Below, in pieces: positions 12,308 to 23,797 of a stretch of 64,000 bases of DNA. The notes under the pieces were generated by a model that was given only the letters and a program-made list of their open reading frames with translations, had not been told where the DNA came from and did no database searches. The position numbers and the translations under genes are program-made. The stretch is from Sorghum bicolor (taxonomy: Eukaryota > Streptophyta > Magnoliopsida > Poales > Poaceae). Location of the stretch: positions 18,895,161-18,959,160 of the forward strand of contig NC_012873.2 in the NCBI RefSeq assembly GCF_000003195.3, given 5' to 3'. Each line of letters opens with the position of its first letter. Position 1 is the first letter of the stretch.

Positions 12308-12478
12308 AAGAATTTAAGGATGCGAGTGTGAATAGCCAATGTAAGTGCATTGTCTTTAGCCAAAAAATAAAAAAAATACTCCGAGGATTTGGAGAACAGC
12401 CGATACGGTATGTGTCGCCTTTAGAAAAAAATATATGGAAACTCAGAAGCAGATGAACAGAGGTCACAAACAAATGTT
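12308..12478. other. Spacer between pol and antisense genes
   Basis: Short AT-rich stretch (AAAAAATAAAAAAAATACTC) after the pol stop. It would hold the 3' ends of the converging antisense transcripts. No clear poly(A) signal can be assigned. Confidence 0.3.
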
Positions 12479-13170
12479 TCATAAAGGTAAATTATTCTTG
12501 CAATTCAATCCCAAGGTACAAGCTACTCCAAACAATCTATTGAGGACAGACTGAGCATCCGTGGATTGAGCCAGGACGGTTGCATGGTCGTCATAACTCT
12601 TTAGGAGCTCGTTGATGTCCTTGATTTCTTCTAGGGGCCCGCTGGGGAAGCTGACCGGCATGATAGAGAAGTCCTCGCGGACCTGGGTGGACATTACTGC
12701 CAATCCCAGGGCCACGCCATGGTGCACACCTTGATGACGGCGTGGTCTATGCGGCCGTCTACAGCGTCAAGGCGCGCCTCGGCGGTTTCTCCCTAGGCGT
12801 TCACCTTGTCGACAATCTTGATCGCCATAGCCTTCAAGTGATCGTTTTCTACAGAAAGCGTTGAGCAAAGAAAATAGATCGGGTAAACAGATAAGATCAA
12901 GAAAGGAGAAAAACCAGATGAGTCTTGTGCTAACCAGAAATAACATCGCAGAATTGCTTCCGCTGATCCTCCCATTTGGCTTGCTTGATGCCGAACTGCT
13001 TGGAGATATTGCCCAGTTCCTCCCGAGCTTCATCTCTCCCCTTGAGAAAGGCAACGCCTCCTCGTGAATGTACGGGAGATCCGATTCCGACGAGCCTGAG
13101 GAGTCAGAGGAGTCAGAGGAGTCAGATGAGGGAGTTCTTGAATCAGCTATATCCTAATCGGGAACTCGGA
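12479..13170 (-). pseudogene. Second antisense ORF of element 1, unknown function
   Basis: Minus-strand sequence reads, from the right: an acidic/serine tract (SDSSDSSDSSGSSESD), a helical segment with RDEAREELGNISKQFGI, a possible GT-AG intron at about 12852-12939, then NDHLKAMAIKIVDKVNA, and after a frameshift FSIMPVSFPSGPLEEIKDIN to a stop near 12479. It resembles the non-pol ORFs common in grass Gypsy elements, but I cannot name its function. Element 2 has no counterpart, since its antisense gene ends only 157 bases from pol. Several stops and shifts break it. Confidence 0.5.
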
Positions 13171-13291
13171 AACGATCAAGTATGTTTTCAAACAAACAGA
13201 AGTATATAAGAGTGAAATGTGAAAGAATTCAATGATTCAAGAATGTATCATGCCTAGTCTATTACAAATCCAATGTTTACTCGCTCAAAAG

Positions 13292-13550
13292 CTAATTAAT
13301 TGCATCTATGGCTTCAGCCCTGATTCGGCTAACATTGTCCAACACTTTCTGATCTTCATCTTCAGAACCTTGGATGTTCGCAAGCCTTGATTTGAGCTGC
13401 TGATCCTCCTTGATGACAGATGCTATCTTTGCTTTGGCTACTGCTTTAGAATTTGGTAAATCAGCCATCTTGTCTTTATGGGACTGGATTCTGGCGTTTA
13501 ATTGGGCTAATTGAGCTTCCAGCCTAGACTTTTCCTCCTCCATGCTTTTC
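13292..13550 (-). pseudogene. Element 1 antisense gene, C-terminal coiled coil
   Basis: MEEEKSRLEAQLAQLNARIQ and following residues form a coiled coil that ends at a stop at 13292. The frame continues without a shift into 46106 and beyond if Gypsy element 3 and one copy of the TTTTC TSD are removed, so this is the end of the gene whose start is at 48811. The antisense gene of element 2 ends the same way, with a coiled coil and an IRxxAI motif near the C-terminus. Confidence 0.75.
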
Positions 13551-14218
13551 TGTCACAGAACCGACCAAATTATAAGAGTTCAAGTGCAGAAACGATCGAC
13601 AAGCAATCAAGTTTCCAAACTTGAGCCCATATAATCCCGGTAGTCAACTGAAATCACGAAGGACTTCAAACCAACTTGCAACAAACCAAGATCGTAATAG
13701 TTCAACACAACACAGCGAATGTTACATAGTCATTCATTGCCGGCGAAGCGACACCACATGGGAGTTACTTAGTTATTACAACACATGTTTGAAGTAGCGG
13801 AAGCAAAACAATTACACACACTTTCCAAAGTTCATTTCACAAGTTCTGGTTCAGCCAGAGTCTCATGCCATCCATCCAAAAGCAACAGGTACAAAGTAGT
13901 TAGAGAACCGTGCCCAACGGTTAGTCCTCATCCCCAGCGGGATGGAGACAGGTCTTGTAGAAGCCATCATAAAATATATCCTCTGCAACAGGTGGGAATA
14001 AACCCTGAGTACGAGAATGTACTCAGCTAGACTTACCCGTCTAGTAAAACATAAAAGACACCAAGGATCATGCAAGGCTAATATCAAGTGGAGCTGGTTG
14101 ACTCAACATTTGCCAAAAGCTTAGATCATAGCTACAATGTTGTGAGAGCATCATATTAATCATCATTAGCCTACCACTAGATTAGCACCTATACTAAAAC
14201 ACATCACTTGATTATTAC

Positions 14219-14296
14219 AATCAATAATAACCATATCAAGTTCATCATGTACTCTTTCTTACTATCATCAATAACATGAACCAAAGTTCTTTAGTG
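14219..14296 (+). repeat. 78-bp LTR segment duplicated across CACTA insertion, left copy
   Basis: This stretch from AATCAATAATAACCATATC to TTCTTTAGTG occurs again immediately right of the CACTA element at 20031-20108. The intact LTR has it once (about 42352-42428). CACTA insertions normally duplicate only three bases. Confidence 0.85.
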
Positions 14297-14467
14297 GGGA
14301 CTGGATATCATTCAGATATAGTCATTAATTTTTTGGAAAAGAACCAGATGTGTTGTATAGACTCCAAAATGTAACCTATATTGAATGAAGTTAAAATATT
14401 TTGTAGGACAACACTCGAGAAGACGGAAGGTAAATGAAGACTAGTTATTCATTTCAACGGTGGACCC

Positions 14468-14815
14468 ATGGATGAGAAACGTGCCTTAGTGGACATTGAC
14501 CATCATAGAATTAACTTTGCCAGCTTATTAAAGTACAAAGTTAAGTGTGGTTATTCAGCGAGGGATTTCATGTACTATATGAAGCAATGTGACAATGATA
14601 CAGCTTTGCTACACCGTATAGATTACGAAGAAGATACATTGACAATGATAGAAGAGTGTACAGAAGAGAAGACAATTAGGCTAGCAATTTCAACAACTGA
14701 GGTAGATCAGGATGCAGGATATGCAATCACACTGATTAAACAGCGTAGTACGCTTGAGGAAGTTGAGGATGAAGACATTGATGCGTACAAGGTGTGGCTC
14801 GAAAAGCTACCATAG
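14468..14815 (+). pseudogene. CACTA-borne ORF, unknown function
   Basis: An open frame of 115 codons beginning MDEKRALVDIDHHRINFASL and rich in acidic residues toward the end (LEEVEDEDIDAYKVWLEKLP). It sits just upstream of the Transposase_24-like gene and may be a 5' exon of that gene or a fragment of a larger CACTA gene. No catalytic motif is visible. The stop at 14813-14815 lies shortly before a possible GT donor. Confidence 0.45.
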
Positions 14816-15094
14816 GATAAAGAAAACCCAGGTACTAATGTACTACAATACTGATCTGAAACTTACACACACTCTCTCTCTCTCTAGATATATAACATCT
14901 ACATATGCATCTCACAGAATTTAAGGATGACACCCGGATGAATACTGTTGCAACATATAAAGAATGGTTGAGGAGGGAAGGGCTTCTTCAAGATATATGT
15001 AATCTGATTTTGATTTATCTTGCCATTAGCGTAAGCATTAATATATTTCCAACTCCATTGTAACTGTGTACTTCCACTATTTTTGTATGTACAG

Positions 15095-18000
15095 ATGCAT
15101 ATATAGATGATGAAACCATTGAAGAAGACGGTAGTGGTGACAATAGCGCAACACCAATGCAGTTTCCATCTCATGCGCGTAGGCCAAAGGCCTCTAAGAA
15201 AGGTAAGCACTGGTTCAGAGTGTTCATACATTACTAAAATTTAAAAATGTTGTTTTATAATGTTAACACACGTTACATTTTGTAAATTCATTTTTTCAGT
15301 AGGGGTTGGTGAGAAGAGAAAGATTGGACGTGGAACCTTGAAAGGTTTATCAGTCAAAGCTAAGAGATGTAAACTTGGCACTGAGAAACTTAATATAGAA
15401 TTCTCATCCACAAAAGGTGGTCCTATAGGAGAAAATCATCGCTTGTTTGTTGATGAAATTGTTCGGTTTACAAGAACTAGGACTCCACTTATTGGAGTTA
15501 AAAAGTGGGGAGATGTAAAGCAAATTGTTAAAGATAAAATAGCAAACGCAATATTGGTATGTTTTAGTCTTGCTCTCGCATATGATAAATTATTTCTTTG
15601 TAATACCACATTACTTCACAATTTGTTGGTATCCTTTTTCTACAGATTAGGTGGAACATTGACGACAACGATGAAGAGAAGGCTAGGATATGGAAGATTG
15701 CAGAGAGATGCTACAAAGGGTGGCGAGCAGACTTGAGTGCCACATACAAGGCATACAAAAGTTATCATCAAAGAATGAGACATAAACCAGATGATCTGGA
15801 CATTGTGGAGTGGCACTACTTGGTCTTATATTTTGGATCTGACAAATTCTAGGTTTTGTGGAGTGGCACTACTTGGTCTTATATTTTGGATCTGACAAAT
15901 TCTAGGTTCAAAGCCTCTGACATATATCTGTTTGTTGTCTATATTCTTGTAGTTCAACTAACATATCTTTGTTTATATTAGCGAATGAGCAAAAAAAACT
16001 CTAGCAATTCCCAGCATCGACAGACAATACATCTTACAGGATCAAAACCTTTTTCACAAGTTAGTTTTGAGCAGGTAATGATATGGAACATAATCTTCTT
16101 TCATTTAAAACCTAAACAGTAACAATGTTCAATATTCACATCTTAGAGAAACCTGGACACTGGTGAAGAACCAGATGGTTTGACATTTTGGAGGAGTACA
16201 CGCACCAAGGAGGGCCGATGGTCTTCTGAGGCTGCTAAAGAAATATACGTAAGTGCTACTTTGTTCATTACAACTTACTGATGTTGCAATTATATATAAC
16301 ATAATTATTATATTCATGGTTGTACATGACCTTATTGGGTGACAAAAAGGAATAATCCCCTTTTCCTTGTGTTCAGTTTTGGCAATCGTATCTTTAGTTT
16401 CTTATTTATGCTATTTTCAGCTGTCCCACCTGGTTTATTTGGTATAGCAGGTTTGGCTGAACCAAATGCATCCAAACTTTTTCTATGATATCCTGATAGC
16501 ATATAGTAGCAGCAAATAATTTTATTTTATGATGGCCATCATATTTTTTGGTGTCCATGAGTTATGTGTGTTGACATGATATGGTTGGTATGGTCCAAAC
16601 ACCAAATGCAAGTATTAAACATTGTTAATTGTTTAAGTGAGATGTTGGTCCCATCTGGGCAGATCTGGGGACATAGAGAAGTTCACCTTGATAAGTTGGT
16701 TTCCTGGAAAACTTGTCAATATCAAAGTCGAATATAATTGTCATATCTAGCTGCTGTTAAAATTTGAGGTCATTTGGACTAGTGGTTTGAAACTTACACC
16801 TGTTTGAAGTTACCTCCCAGTTTTTGGATGCTCTCTGTTTCAGCAGAGAAGTTTCTGTAAATCTGCTATTTCGAAGTACTTAATTTCTTAATCATACTTT
16901 CATGTCTATAGATGAAATCTGGAGAATTTTATAAGCTTTCCAGAATGTCCTCTTGCAAGTCATTTTGACTTGTATATCTCCAGATATGATTTTTTCTCTG
17001 CGCGGCTGTTGCAAGCCCAGAATTCTGGGAACTTGCTGCAATACAAGTTGCTTGCTTTACAATCTTTATGTGTAAATTTATGTTCTTTAAAGTGATTTTA
17101 ATAGAACTAGGCTACTCCGTAAACGAGTGTGTAGTGATATATGTTCTCATACCATGTTTTATTCATTTATCTCCAATGTCATACTGTCCATTGCTTTCAT
17201 GCTTTGCTAGGAATCATCTTTGCATGATTAACATGGACTAGGTTTTTGTGTTCAGGAAACCGCCTTCTCCAAAATTGAAGAGAAAATTGAGTTGGAAGCA
17301 AATTTAATTTCAAAAGAACAAGAAAGGCACATTCTTCATGAAACCTACAAGGAAACCACTGGATACAAGAGCAGGAGAGGTCCTGGACATGGATACTTGG
17401 CAAAGTATCCAACCCGAAGCCAACTTATGAATGAACGCATTGAAGAGCAAGCTCGTGCAGCAGCAGCCCTAAAGAAGAATAGTGAGATGCAAGCTGAGGT
17501 AGAGAAGTTAAAAGAACAAGTACTGGAGACTACAAGTACCAAGATTAGAGAAGACTTGAGGCAAGAGTTTCTTTTACTACTCAAACAACAAAATCAAGCA
17601 CCGCCTTTGGTAATATTACTACTACATTTTCACCAAAATCATTGATTTTATTAAAGCCTGATTGCTAATGTTTCTCCTTATTACTCCAATGCATGACTGA
17701 TGCACCGACCACAACAACACTTCAGCATGCAGAAACAGTCACACATGCTTCAAAAGACACAAATATGGTTAGTACAAATGAAGGTGCAGAATTAGCACCA
17801 TGTACTATTTTTTGATATATGCAAACTGCAATGTACTGGATACCTACATTTAATCTGACATAATGTGTGAATCTTTTTTGAAATGAAGGCTGCTATACAT
17901 TCTTCCCTTCCAGCAACAAATGAACCTTATGTTGTTCCCACTCTCATCCAAGGATCAGAACATGTGCAAGAGGTAATATACATTAAAATTGCAAAGAGGT

Positions 18001-18864
18001 GATTGCTCCTTTAGATCTTCTGATTTTTACACAGTATAGCAGACTGACATAATGTGTCAATCTTTTTTTAAAATAAAGGATGCTATAGAATCTTCCCTTC
18101 CTACACATGATGAACCTGAGGTTGTTCCAACTCGCATCCATGGATCAAAACATGTGAAAGAGGTAATATACATCAAAATTATCACCTACAATTTAGAAAC
18201 ACTAAAACTGAACCAAGCTGCTCATTTTATATAACAGCTTGGCACTAGTTGCCTTATAGTACGACAAGTGCCAATAAAAATAATGCAGCTTACATGCTTC
18301 TAGTGCAGCTCTTTCAGTTTCCAATGATGCAGATACAATGCATACATTATTCACTTAGATGGTCAAGCATGAAAACTGATCTGTGGTACTGAGCATATAC
18401 TAGCTAATTAAGTTTCTAATGATCAAGCATGAAACTTTACTAATTCGTTCATTCATTCATGTATTCATTTAATTTGACATAATGTGGAATCTTTTTTTAC
18501 ATGAAGACTGCTATAGAATCTTCCCTTCCGACAAATAATGAACCTCATGTTCCCACTCCCATCCAAGGATCAGAACATGTGTATCAGGTAATATACTTCA
18601 TATGTAATTATCACCAGCACTTAAACAGATTCCTAGAATTGCTAAAGGCTGATGGCTCCTTCAAATATTCTGGTTGTACAGACTGAAGGAGACAGTGTAT
18701 TGTTGAGCACAAAGAAGAGTATCCAATCTAGTCGCCTCACTCGCAGCACCCATAGAAATCTTTTCTCAAATGATAAAGATAGTAATGAGACAGTGACATT
18801 TATTACATCACAAACACTGAGGAATACTGCTGCAAATAAAAAGCGACAATGCAAAATCAAATGA
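15095..18864 (+). CDS. CACTA second-ORF protein, Transposase_24-like (Ptta/En/Spm)
   Basis: Exons with GT-AG borders can be read at 15095-15202, 15300-15556, 15646-about 15852, 15982-16074, 16147-16248, 17256-17609, a small one near 17725, three repeats at 17889-17972, 18079-18162 and 18507-18587, and 18682-18864. Signature stretches are GVKKWGDVKQIVKDKIANAI, EPDGLTFWRSTRTKEGRWSS and YLAKYPTRSQL, followed by a coiled coil. These fit the plant Ptta/En/Spm transposase family (Transposase_24), associated with TNP1/TNPA-like accessory proteins rather than with catalysis. The 16249-17255 intron is 1007 bp. An in-frame TAG appears near 15850 beside a small duplication, and upstream exons may be missing, so it may be non-functional. 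Confidence 0.7.
15806..15906 (+). repeat. Tandem duplication of about 50 bases
   Basis: A unit from GTGGAGTGGCACTACTTGGT to the AAATTCTAGGTT end occurs twice in succession (ending 15856 and 15908). The duplicated piece includes an exon edge and a TAG, which may disturb splicing or create the in-frame stop. Confidence 0.8.
17889..18587 (+). repeat. Three tandemly repeated phase-0 exons
   Basis: Exons of 84, 84 and 81 bp encode variants of one 27-28 residue unit (SSLPATNEP, SSLPTHDEP, SSLPTNNEP, each ending GS(E/K)HV). Each is flanked by an AG acceptor and a GTAATATAC donor, and introns between them also keep related edges. Each exon starts and ends in phase 0, so adding or skipping one keeps the frame. 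Confidence 0.8.
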
Positions 18865-19389
18865 GGACAGGTACGAGCAATCATGTGTCCTTTTAAGTTG
18901 TTGTCCAGATGATTAACATGAACCTTGTTCACTTATACATGTATGTTTGTTCACTTAGTTAACATGAGCAATCAGGAGTCCATGCCTTATGTGTTTATAG
19001 TTCGGCTTCAGTATCTATTCTATTTGTTAAAACAAAAATATTGTTGTCTATCATTTGCTCTCTATGTTTGATTCAAACTATGTGATTAACTATATATAGT
19101 ACTAATGCAAGTTATTTTGACTTTTCCAGGAAGATCCACCTTGAGGGAGTCTTGGAAGCTAAAATGAATCAAATATTGTGCAAGGATAAAGATGTCATGT
19201 TGATATGTGCAAAGACACAATTTTTTTTCTTGCCTATTTGTAGCATAAGTCAGTGGATTGTAATGCAGTTCAACTTTGCAGTTACCTATTTTTGGAGATA
19301 CAAAGGCATTTCACTACCTTACGTTGTACAAACTATTGAATGATTATGACTCAAGTTATTAATATCATTACCTTTCTGTGGCATTGATC

Positions 19390-20028
19390 TATGAAATTTT
19401 GTGCAACGAATACAATGCATTTATTGGTTCTACTTTGAATTTGATGTGGATGCAATAGTTTATATTGCTTCTAAACTCATGTCGATGCAATAGTTTGTAT
19501 TGCGTCTAAGCTATTGCTGATGTGATAGTTTTGTATTGCATCCGACCTCACATCAATGCAATAGTTTGTATTGCATCTAAGCTATTGCTGATGTGATAGT
19601 TTGTATTGCATCTGGCCTCACGTCGATGCAATAGTTGTAATTGCATCCAACCTCACTTCGATGCAATAGTTACAATTGCATCAAATCAAATGGTGATGCA
19701 ATAGATTATATTGCATCAAACCTAGAATGGATGTAATACAGTTTGTTGCATCGAACAATAGCCGTTGCAATACATGTGTTGCATCACCATGATTTCGATG
19801 CAATACGCTATTGCATCTCTTAATTTTTGATGCAACAAACAACGGATGGTCGATGCAATAACTACTTATCGCATCGCCCATATCAAACGGATGCAAAAGG
19901 CTATTGCATCAGGACCTCTTGCATCGGCTGGCATCAACCACGAAATTGATGTGAAACGTGACTATTGCATCTATTTTAGACCTATAACATCAAAAACTGG
20001 CCGATGCAACAGGGTCAAAATCTAGTAG
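19390..20028. repeat. CACTA subterminal repeat array
   Basis: GATGCAATA alternates with TATTGCATC every 20-40 bases, forming short palindromes such as GATGCAATAG and TATTGCATC. Such arrays bind the element-encoded TNPA-type protein in En/Spm. The array runs to the terminal TAGTAGTG. Confidence 0.8.
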
Positions 20029-20030
20029 TG

Positions 20031-20108
20031 AATCAATAATAACCATATCAAGTTCATCGTGTACTCTTTCTTGCTATCATCATTATCATGAACCAAAGTT
20101 CTTTAGTG
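20031..20108 (+). repeat. 78-bp LTR segment duplicated across CACTA insertion, right copy
   Basis: Partner of 14219-14296. It reads ATCATCATTATCATGAACC like the intact LTR at about 42396, while the left copy reads ATCATCAATAACATGAACC. Confidence 0.85.
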
Positions 20109-22359
20109 AATGCTACGTTTGCCGCTGCTCTGTCAAGTTCTCACTATCCGGGAGAGACGGCGATTCGAATCGATTCCTATCCAGCTGGAGGGTTATTCCT
20201 AGCACTCACCCAAGCATCCCCTATCGGAGAGCCAGCGGGTCACCTTTGGTACGACTCAGGAATCGCGGCTCCGATCAGCGCCGCACTCCCAGGGCTACCA
20301 CTCTGCCAGGGAGGTCAGGAATTTTAACTCACCTGCCTTTGGTCTTACGCCAATGGTCCCCCGCACACCGCACTTCCTCCGGTAGTGCGCACTTTATACT
20401 TACCGGTCTTCTGGCCTGAGTCATACTACTAGGCTTCGCGGTCGGAACGAGTTATCCGGCCATCTAAGTGTTAGGCATGCGTTCAACATGACAAGAGGAC
20501 GTACAACGGTCGGTCCTTAGCTGCCACAGACGGAGTTACTACAACCTTGCAAAACTCCGCCCGGCTTAAGTCAATTTAATCAGGTTCCATCCACGATAGC
20601 ACATAAAGTCCATCGTGATCCGACATAACCCTATATCGCGCAGGTGATAGGATATCACCCGACTTCTACCGGTTAAAGCATGGCTAAGCTGCTACTCGAT
20701 CCTAACTCTATAACGAGGTAGTAGTAAGATATCTGGACAAGGATTGAGTAAAATGCAGCAAAGGTTTCATCACAACTCCTATACTTAAATGCATCAATAG
20801 ATATAACATATTCAAGTAAACTTTCGAAAATGAAGGGAGACTTAGGATGCTCCGGGGCTTGCCTTTCACGAACGAGGCTGGCTCGTGATTCGGGCACTCA
20901 ACTTCCTCTTCGGGCTCCTCGAGTCCGGCTTGCTGGACCTCCACCTCTGGGTTGCCCTCCTGGCCTTCGGGTTTCACTTGAAGCTCGAAAGAAGCTGTCA
21001 CGTCCGATGCACCTATTGCATGCTCAATGAATAAGATGGTGTGCATACTAAAGAATGAATGCTTAATAACATAATTAAACTCACTGGACACTAATTTACT
21101 GAGTAAACTTCTAAGTTAACTCACAAAGGAAAACCAATTGACTTAGCAAACTTGGCAAGTCAAACTATAAACAGCAAGCAACACATAATAGAATTAGCTC
21201 AGTAAACAGGTCATAACTATTGCTAAAAAGATCCAACAAACATGAGTGAGGACATTCTGGAAAGCTTATGAAATTGTCTACAAACCATCTTTAAACATCA
21301 CAGCAAGATTCATAAGTTAAACAAGCCGTATAAACAAAGTTCCAGGTTCTGTCTCAGAAAAACAGAAAGCACCTATTTCTGGAACCTAACTTGGAAAAAC
21401 CATAGCTTCAAAACTACTGGACCAAATGATCCCAAAATCAAACCACAGCTAGTTCATAAAGTTTACAACAACTTTGATTTAGACAAGTCCTCCAGAAAAC
21501 CAAGTTATCATTAAGCAAGGATTGAATTACTCCCTTGCTGTCCAGAACAGCTTTTAACCCTCCAATTAATTATTTGATGACATAGCCAAAACATAAACAG
21601 TGCCAACCAAATATCTTATAAGCACAAGTATATCATAAGATAACCAGAACATTATATGTTAACCTTTAATTGTTTTGTAACAAGGCATTTATCAATTTAT
21701 TCTATAAAAGAGCATAATTACAAGATACTAGCAAAATTGCCCAGAAAAATCTACAAAAATTACAGGAGCAGAAGCATAGCATCTGGACATCACCATAATA
21801 TTTTCAGGGCAATTGCACATGCCAATTTTTAGATAAGCATTTAACATGTGACAAGGTACTTATTTCAAAAATTAAGGAACATGGCTTATATAGTGCCAAA
21901 CAGCAGATTTCAGATTATTTACATGTTACCAATACCATAAACCAGTTTGCCACCAAAGTAGAGCATCAGCATAATCATCAATTATTTACTAGGATTTAAA
22001 TAAGAACACAAGCCAAAGAACCAACATAAATTTCATACCACAGATATAGTACTCCAAAAATCATGAAATATTTATCATGGCATTCTAGCATCACTCAGAG
22101 ACTACCATAAAAATTTTATATCAAAAGGAGCAGCCTACCAACAGATATGAATTTTTACTTAAATAACCAAGATTAAATCCTAATAATTATTTTCCCAGCC
22201 AACATGGTCTATTTTACATTTTTATTAAAAACTAGCCATCTCAAGGAATCCCACAAAACTGGTTTCACAATTTTTGGATCTCAGGAACAAGATATATGAT
22301 TTTTGCAAAAACAGCTCAAACCCTAAATCAACAAAGGAGAAAGAGAGAGACTGACAGAG

Positions 22360-23090
22360 GGACCCCACGAGTCAATGAACCCCACATGTCAGTGACCCGA
22401 GAGCAGAGGCGCGACTTGACCGCCGGAGATCTCGTCGACGCCGAGGTCTCGGCGATGGCCAAGGGCACCATCGTGCTCCCTACTCCATTCCGCATCGAAC
22501 GGTACCCGAAACCCTAACTCTACCGGACCCTAGGTACCTCGCCCTCGCGAATGGCGGCACGGCGGTGGTGCGCGGCCGACCGTCGGCGTCTCTGACTGGA
22601 GACAGAGCGAAAGAGAATGCGGACGAGCATCAGCATGACCTAGCGGAGCTTTTGGGACAAGAATGAGGAGGAATGGTGGACTATAGAGCCCTGGCCACGA
22701 CGCCGGTGACCATGGCGGAGCTCCGGCGAGGTAAGCTCGCGACGGAGAAGACAATGCGGGCTAATCGAGGCTTGGCAGCTGCAGCCAACTCGACGACGGT
22801 GTTGTGGGGAAGCTAGCGGAGTGATGGACGGAGTCGCTTGGCTGGAGACACGGAGACACGCGCGCGCGAGCTCACCGAAGCAACGGCGGCGACGCGGAGA
22901 AGACGACGCACGCGAGAGGGAGAGAGCCGGGAGTGGAATGACGCTGTCCACACGACCGGGGGCGCCGTGGCAAGCTGTAGGACGCGCTGGAAACTGACGA
23001 GCGGGACCAACGGCGACGTACGGACGCCACGGGTCCAGACACGCGGCGTCACCGGCGAGCTCCCCTGAACTGACGGCGACTCCATTCAGT
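22360..23090. other. GC-rich, CpG-rich block inside LTR of element 3
   Basis: GC content rises sharply from AT-rich flanks, with many CG dinucleotides and words such as CCGGCGAG and GGCGGCGACG. It recurs at about 44680-45410 in the other LTR. Several overlapping ORFs exist on both strands, but codon content is simply GC-rich and no domain is recognised. It could be the promoter region or a captured host fragment. Confidence 0.5.
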
Positions 23091-23781
23091 TTCTGAACCC
23101 GACTGAAACTCGATTTTGCACTGCGATTATCTCCTAATCCACTCGATGATTTTGCTGGCTAATGGCTCTATGCTGGAGAGCTACATGAGTACTCCAACAT
23201 TGCCTACAGGATCAAAGTCTGATTTGGTCCAGAATTCAAACTGGAAGATGAACAACACACCCTCGAGCAAACTGCTGCGATTCCAGACTTAGAAAATTTT
23301 CTAAGTGTTGGAAACAGCCCCAAATCTGCCTTGTGGGTCACTTTTGAGCTAGATGTGATCATTTTCATGAGATGGCCATAAAACAACTTTTGTTCCTTAT
23401 AAAATTTGCTACAACTTTTCTGTATATGGTTTTGACATGCAAACATTTTATGAAACACTTTTTAAAAGCCTAAGCAAAAGAGGTTTTTAGAGCCTATTTA
23501 TGGAAGTATAACTTAAGTGATTATTTTGGAGAAGTGGTCAACATGAACATTGTGCCTAATGTTGAGTTAAGCATAGATAAACTAATTACCAAGGCTTAAC
23601 ACACAAGCATGAGCATGGTTCACACAAACATAAGCATAGGAAGTATGATTAACAAGTTTAAAGCACACTTAAGCATAAAATGACATGGCTCAAGGTAGAT
23701 GATGATCATGATATGCTTGAGTAGATGATGATGCTCATATTATGCATGTGATTTATGCAACCATAACACGGGGGTGTTACA

Positions 23782-23797
23782 GCCCTCCCCCCTTACA
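23782..23797 (-). other. Polypurine tract of element 3
   Basis: On the minus strand AAGGGGGGAGGGC lies immediately before the LTR start TGTAACACC. This is the site for plus-strand priming during reverse transcription and fixes the element's orientation. Confidence 0.75.

Larger units (their letters stand above)
14297..20030 (+). mobile_element. CACTA (En/Spm) element, left end missing
   Basis: The right terminus reads ...TCTAGTAGTG, the reverse of a CACTACTAGA terminal repeat, followed by AAT. Left of it (19440-20000) are inverted pairs of GATGCAATA and TATTGCATC typical of CACTA subterminal repeats. A spliced Transposase_24-like gene occupies 15095-18864. No CACTA terminus exists at 14297 and no TNP2 transposase gene is present, so the left part has been deleted. 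Confidence 0.85.
13551..23781 (-). repeat. 3' LTR of Gypsy element 3, split by a CACTA element
   Basis: 13551-14296 and 20031-23781 align with the other LTR (41682-46100). After removing the insertion (14297-20030) and one copy of a 78-bp overlap, the length equals the partner, about 4419 bp. The small ORF at 20088-20327 recurs at 42407-42646 only because both are LTR copies. Confidence 0.9.

Noticed and set aside
17889..19980. CRISPR-like array
   Set aside because: The repeats are spliced exons (17889-18587) and CACTA subterminal palindromes (19390-20028) with irregular spacing, in a plant genome.
14219..20108. 78-bp duplication taken as an ordinary TSD
   Set aside because: CACTA insertion makes 3-bp TSDs, and the left terminus is absent. 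A repair event explains it better.
20088..20327. ORF of 79 codons conserved at 42407-42646
   Set aside because: Both are the same place in the two LTRs of element 3, so similarity is expected. No domain or codon signal is seen.
22296..23085. Overlapping GC-rich ORFs on both strands
   Set aside because: They lie in the GC-rich LTR block, where stops are rare by composition; several overlap on opposite strands.
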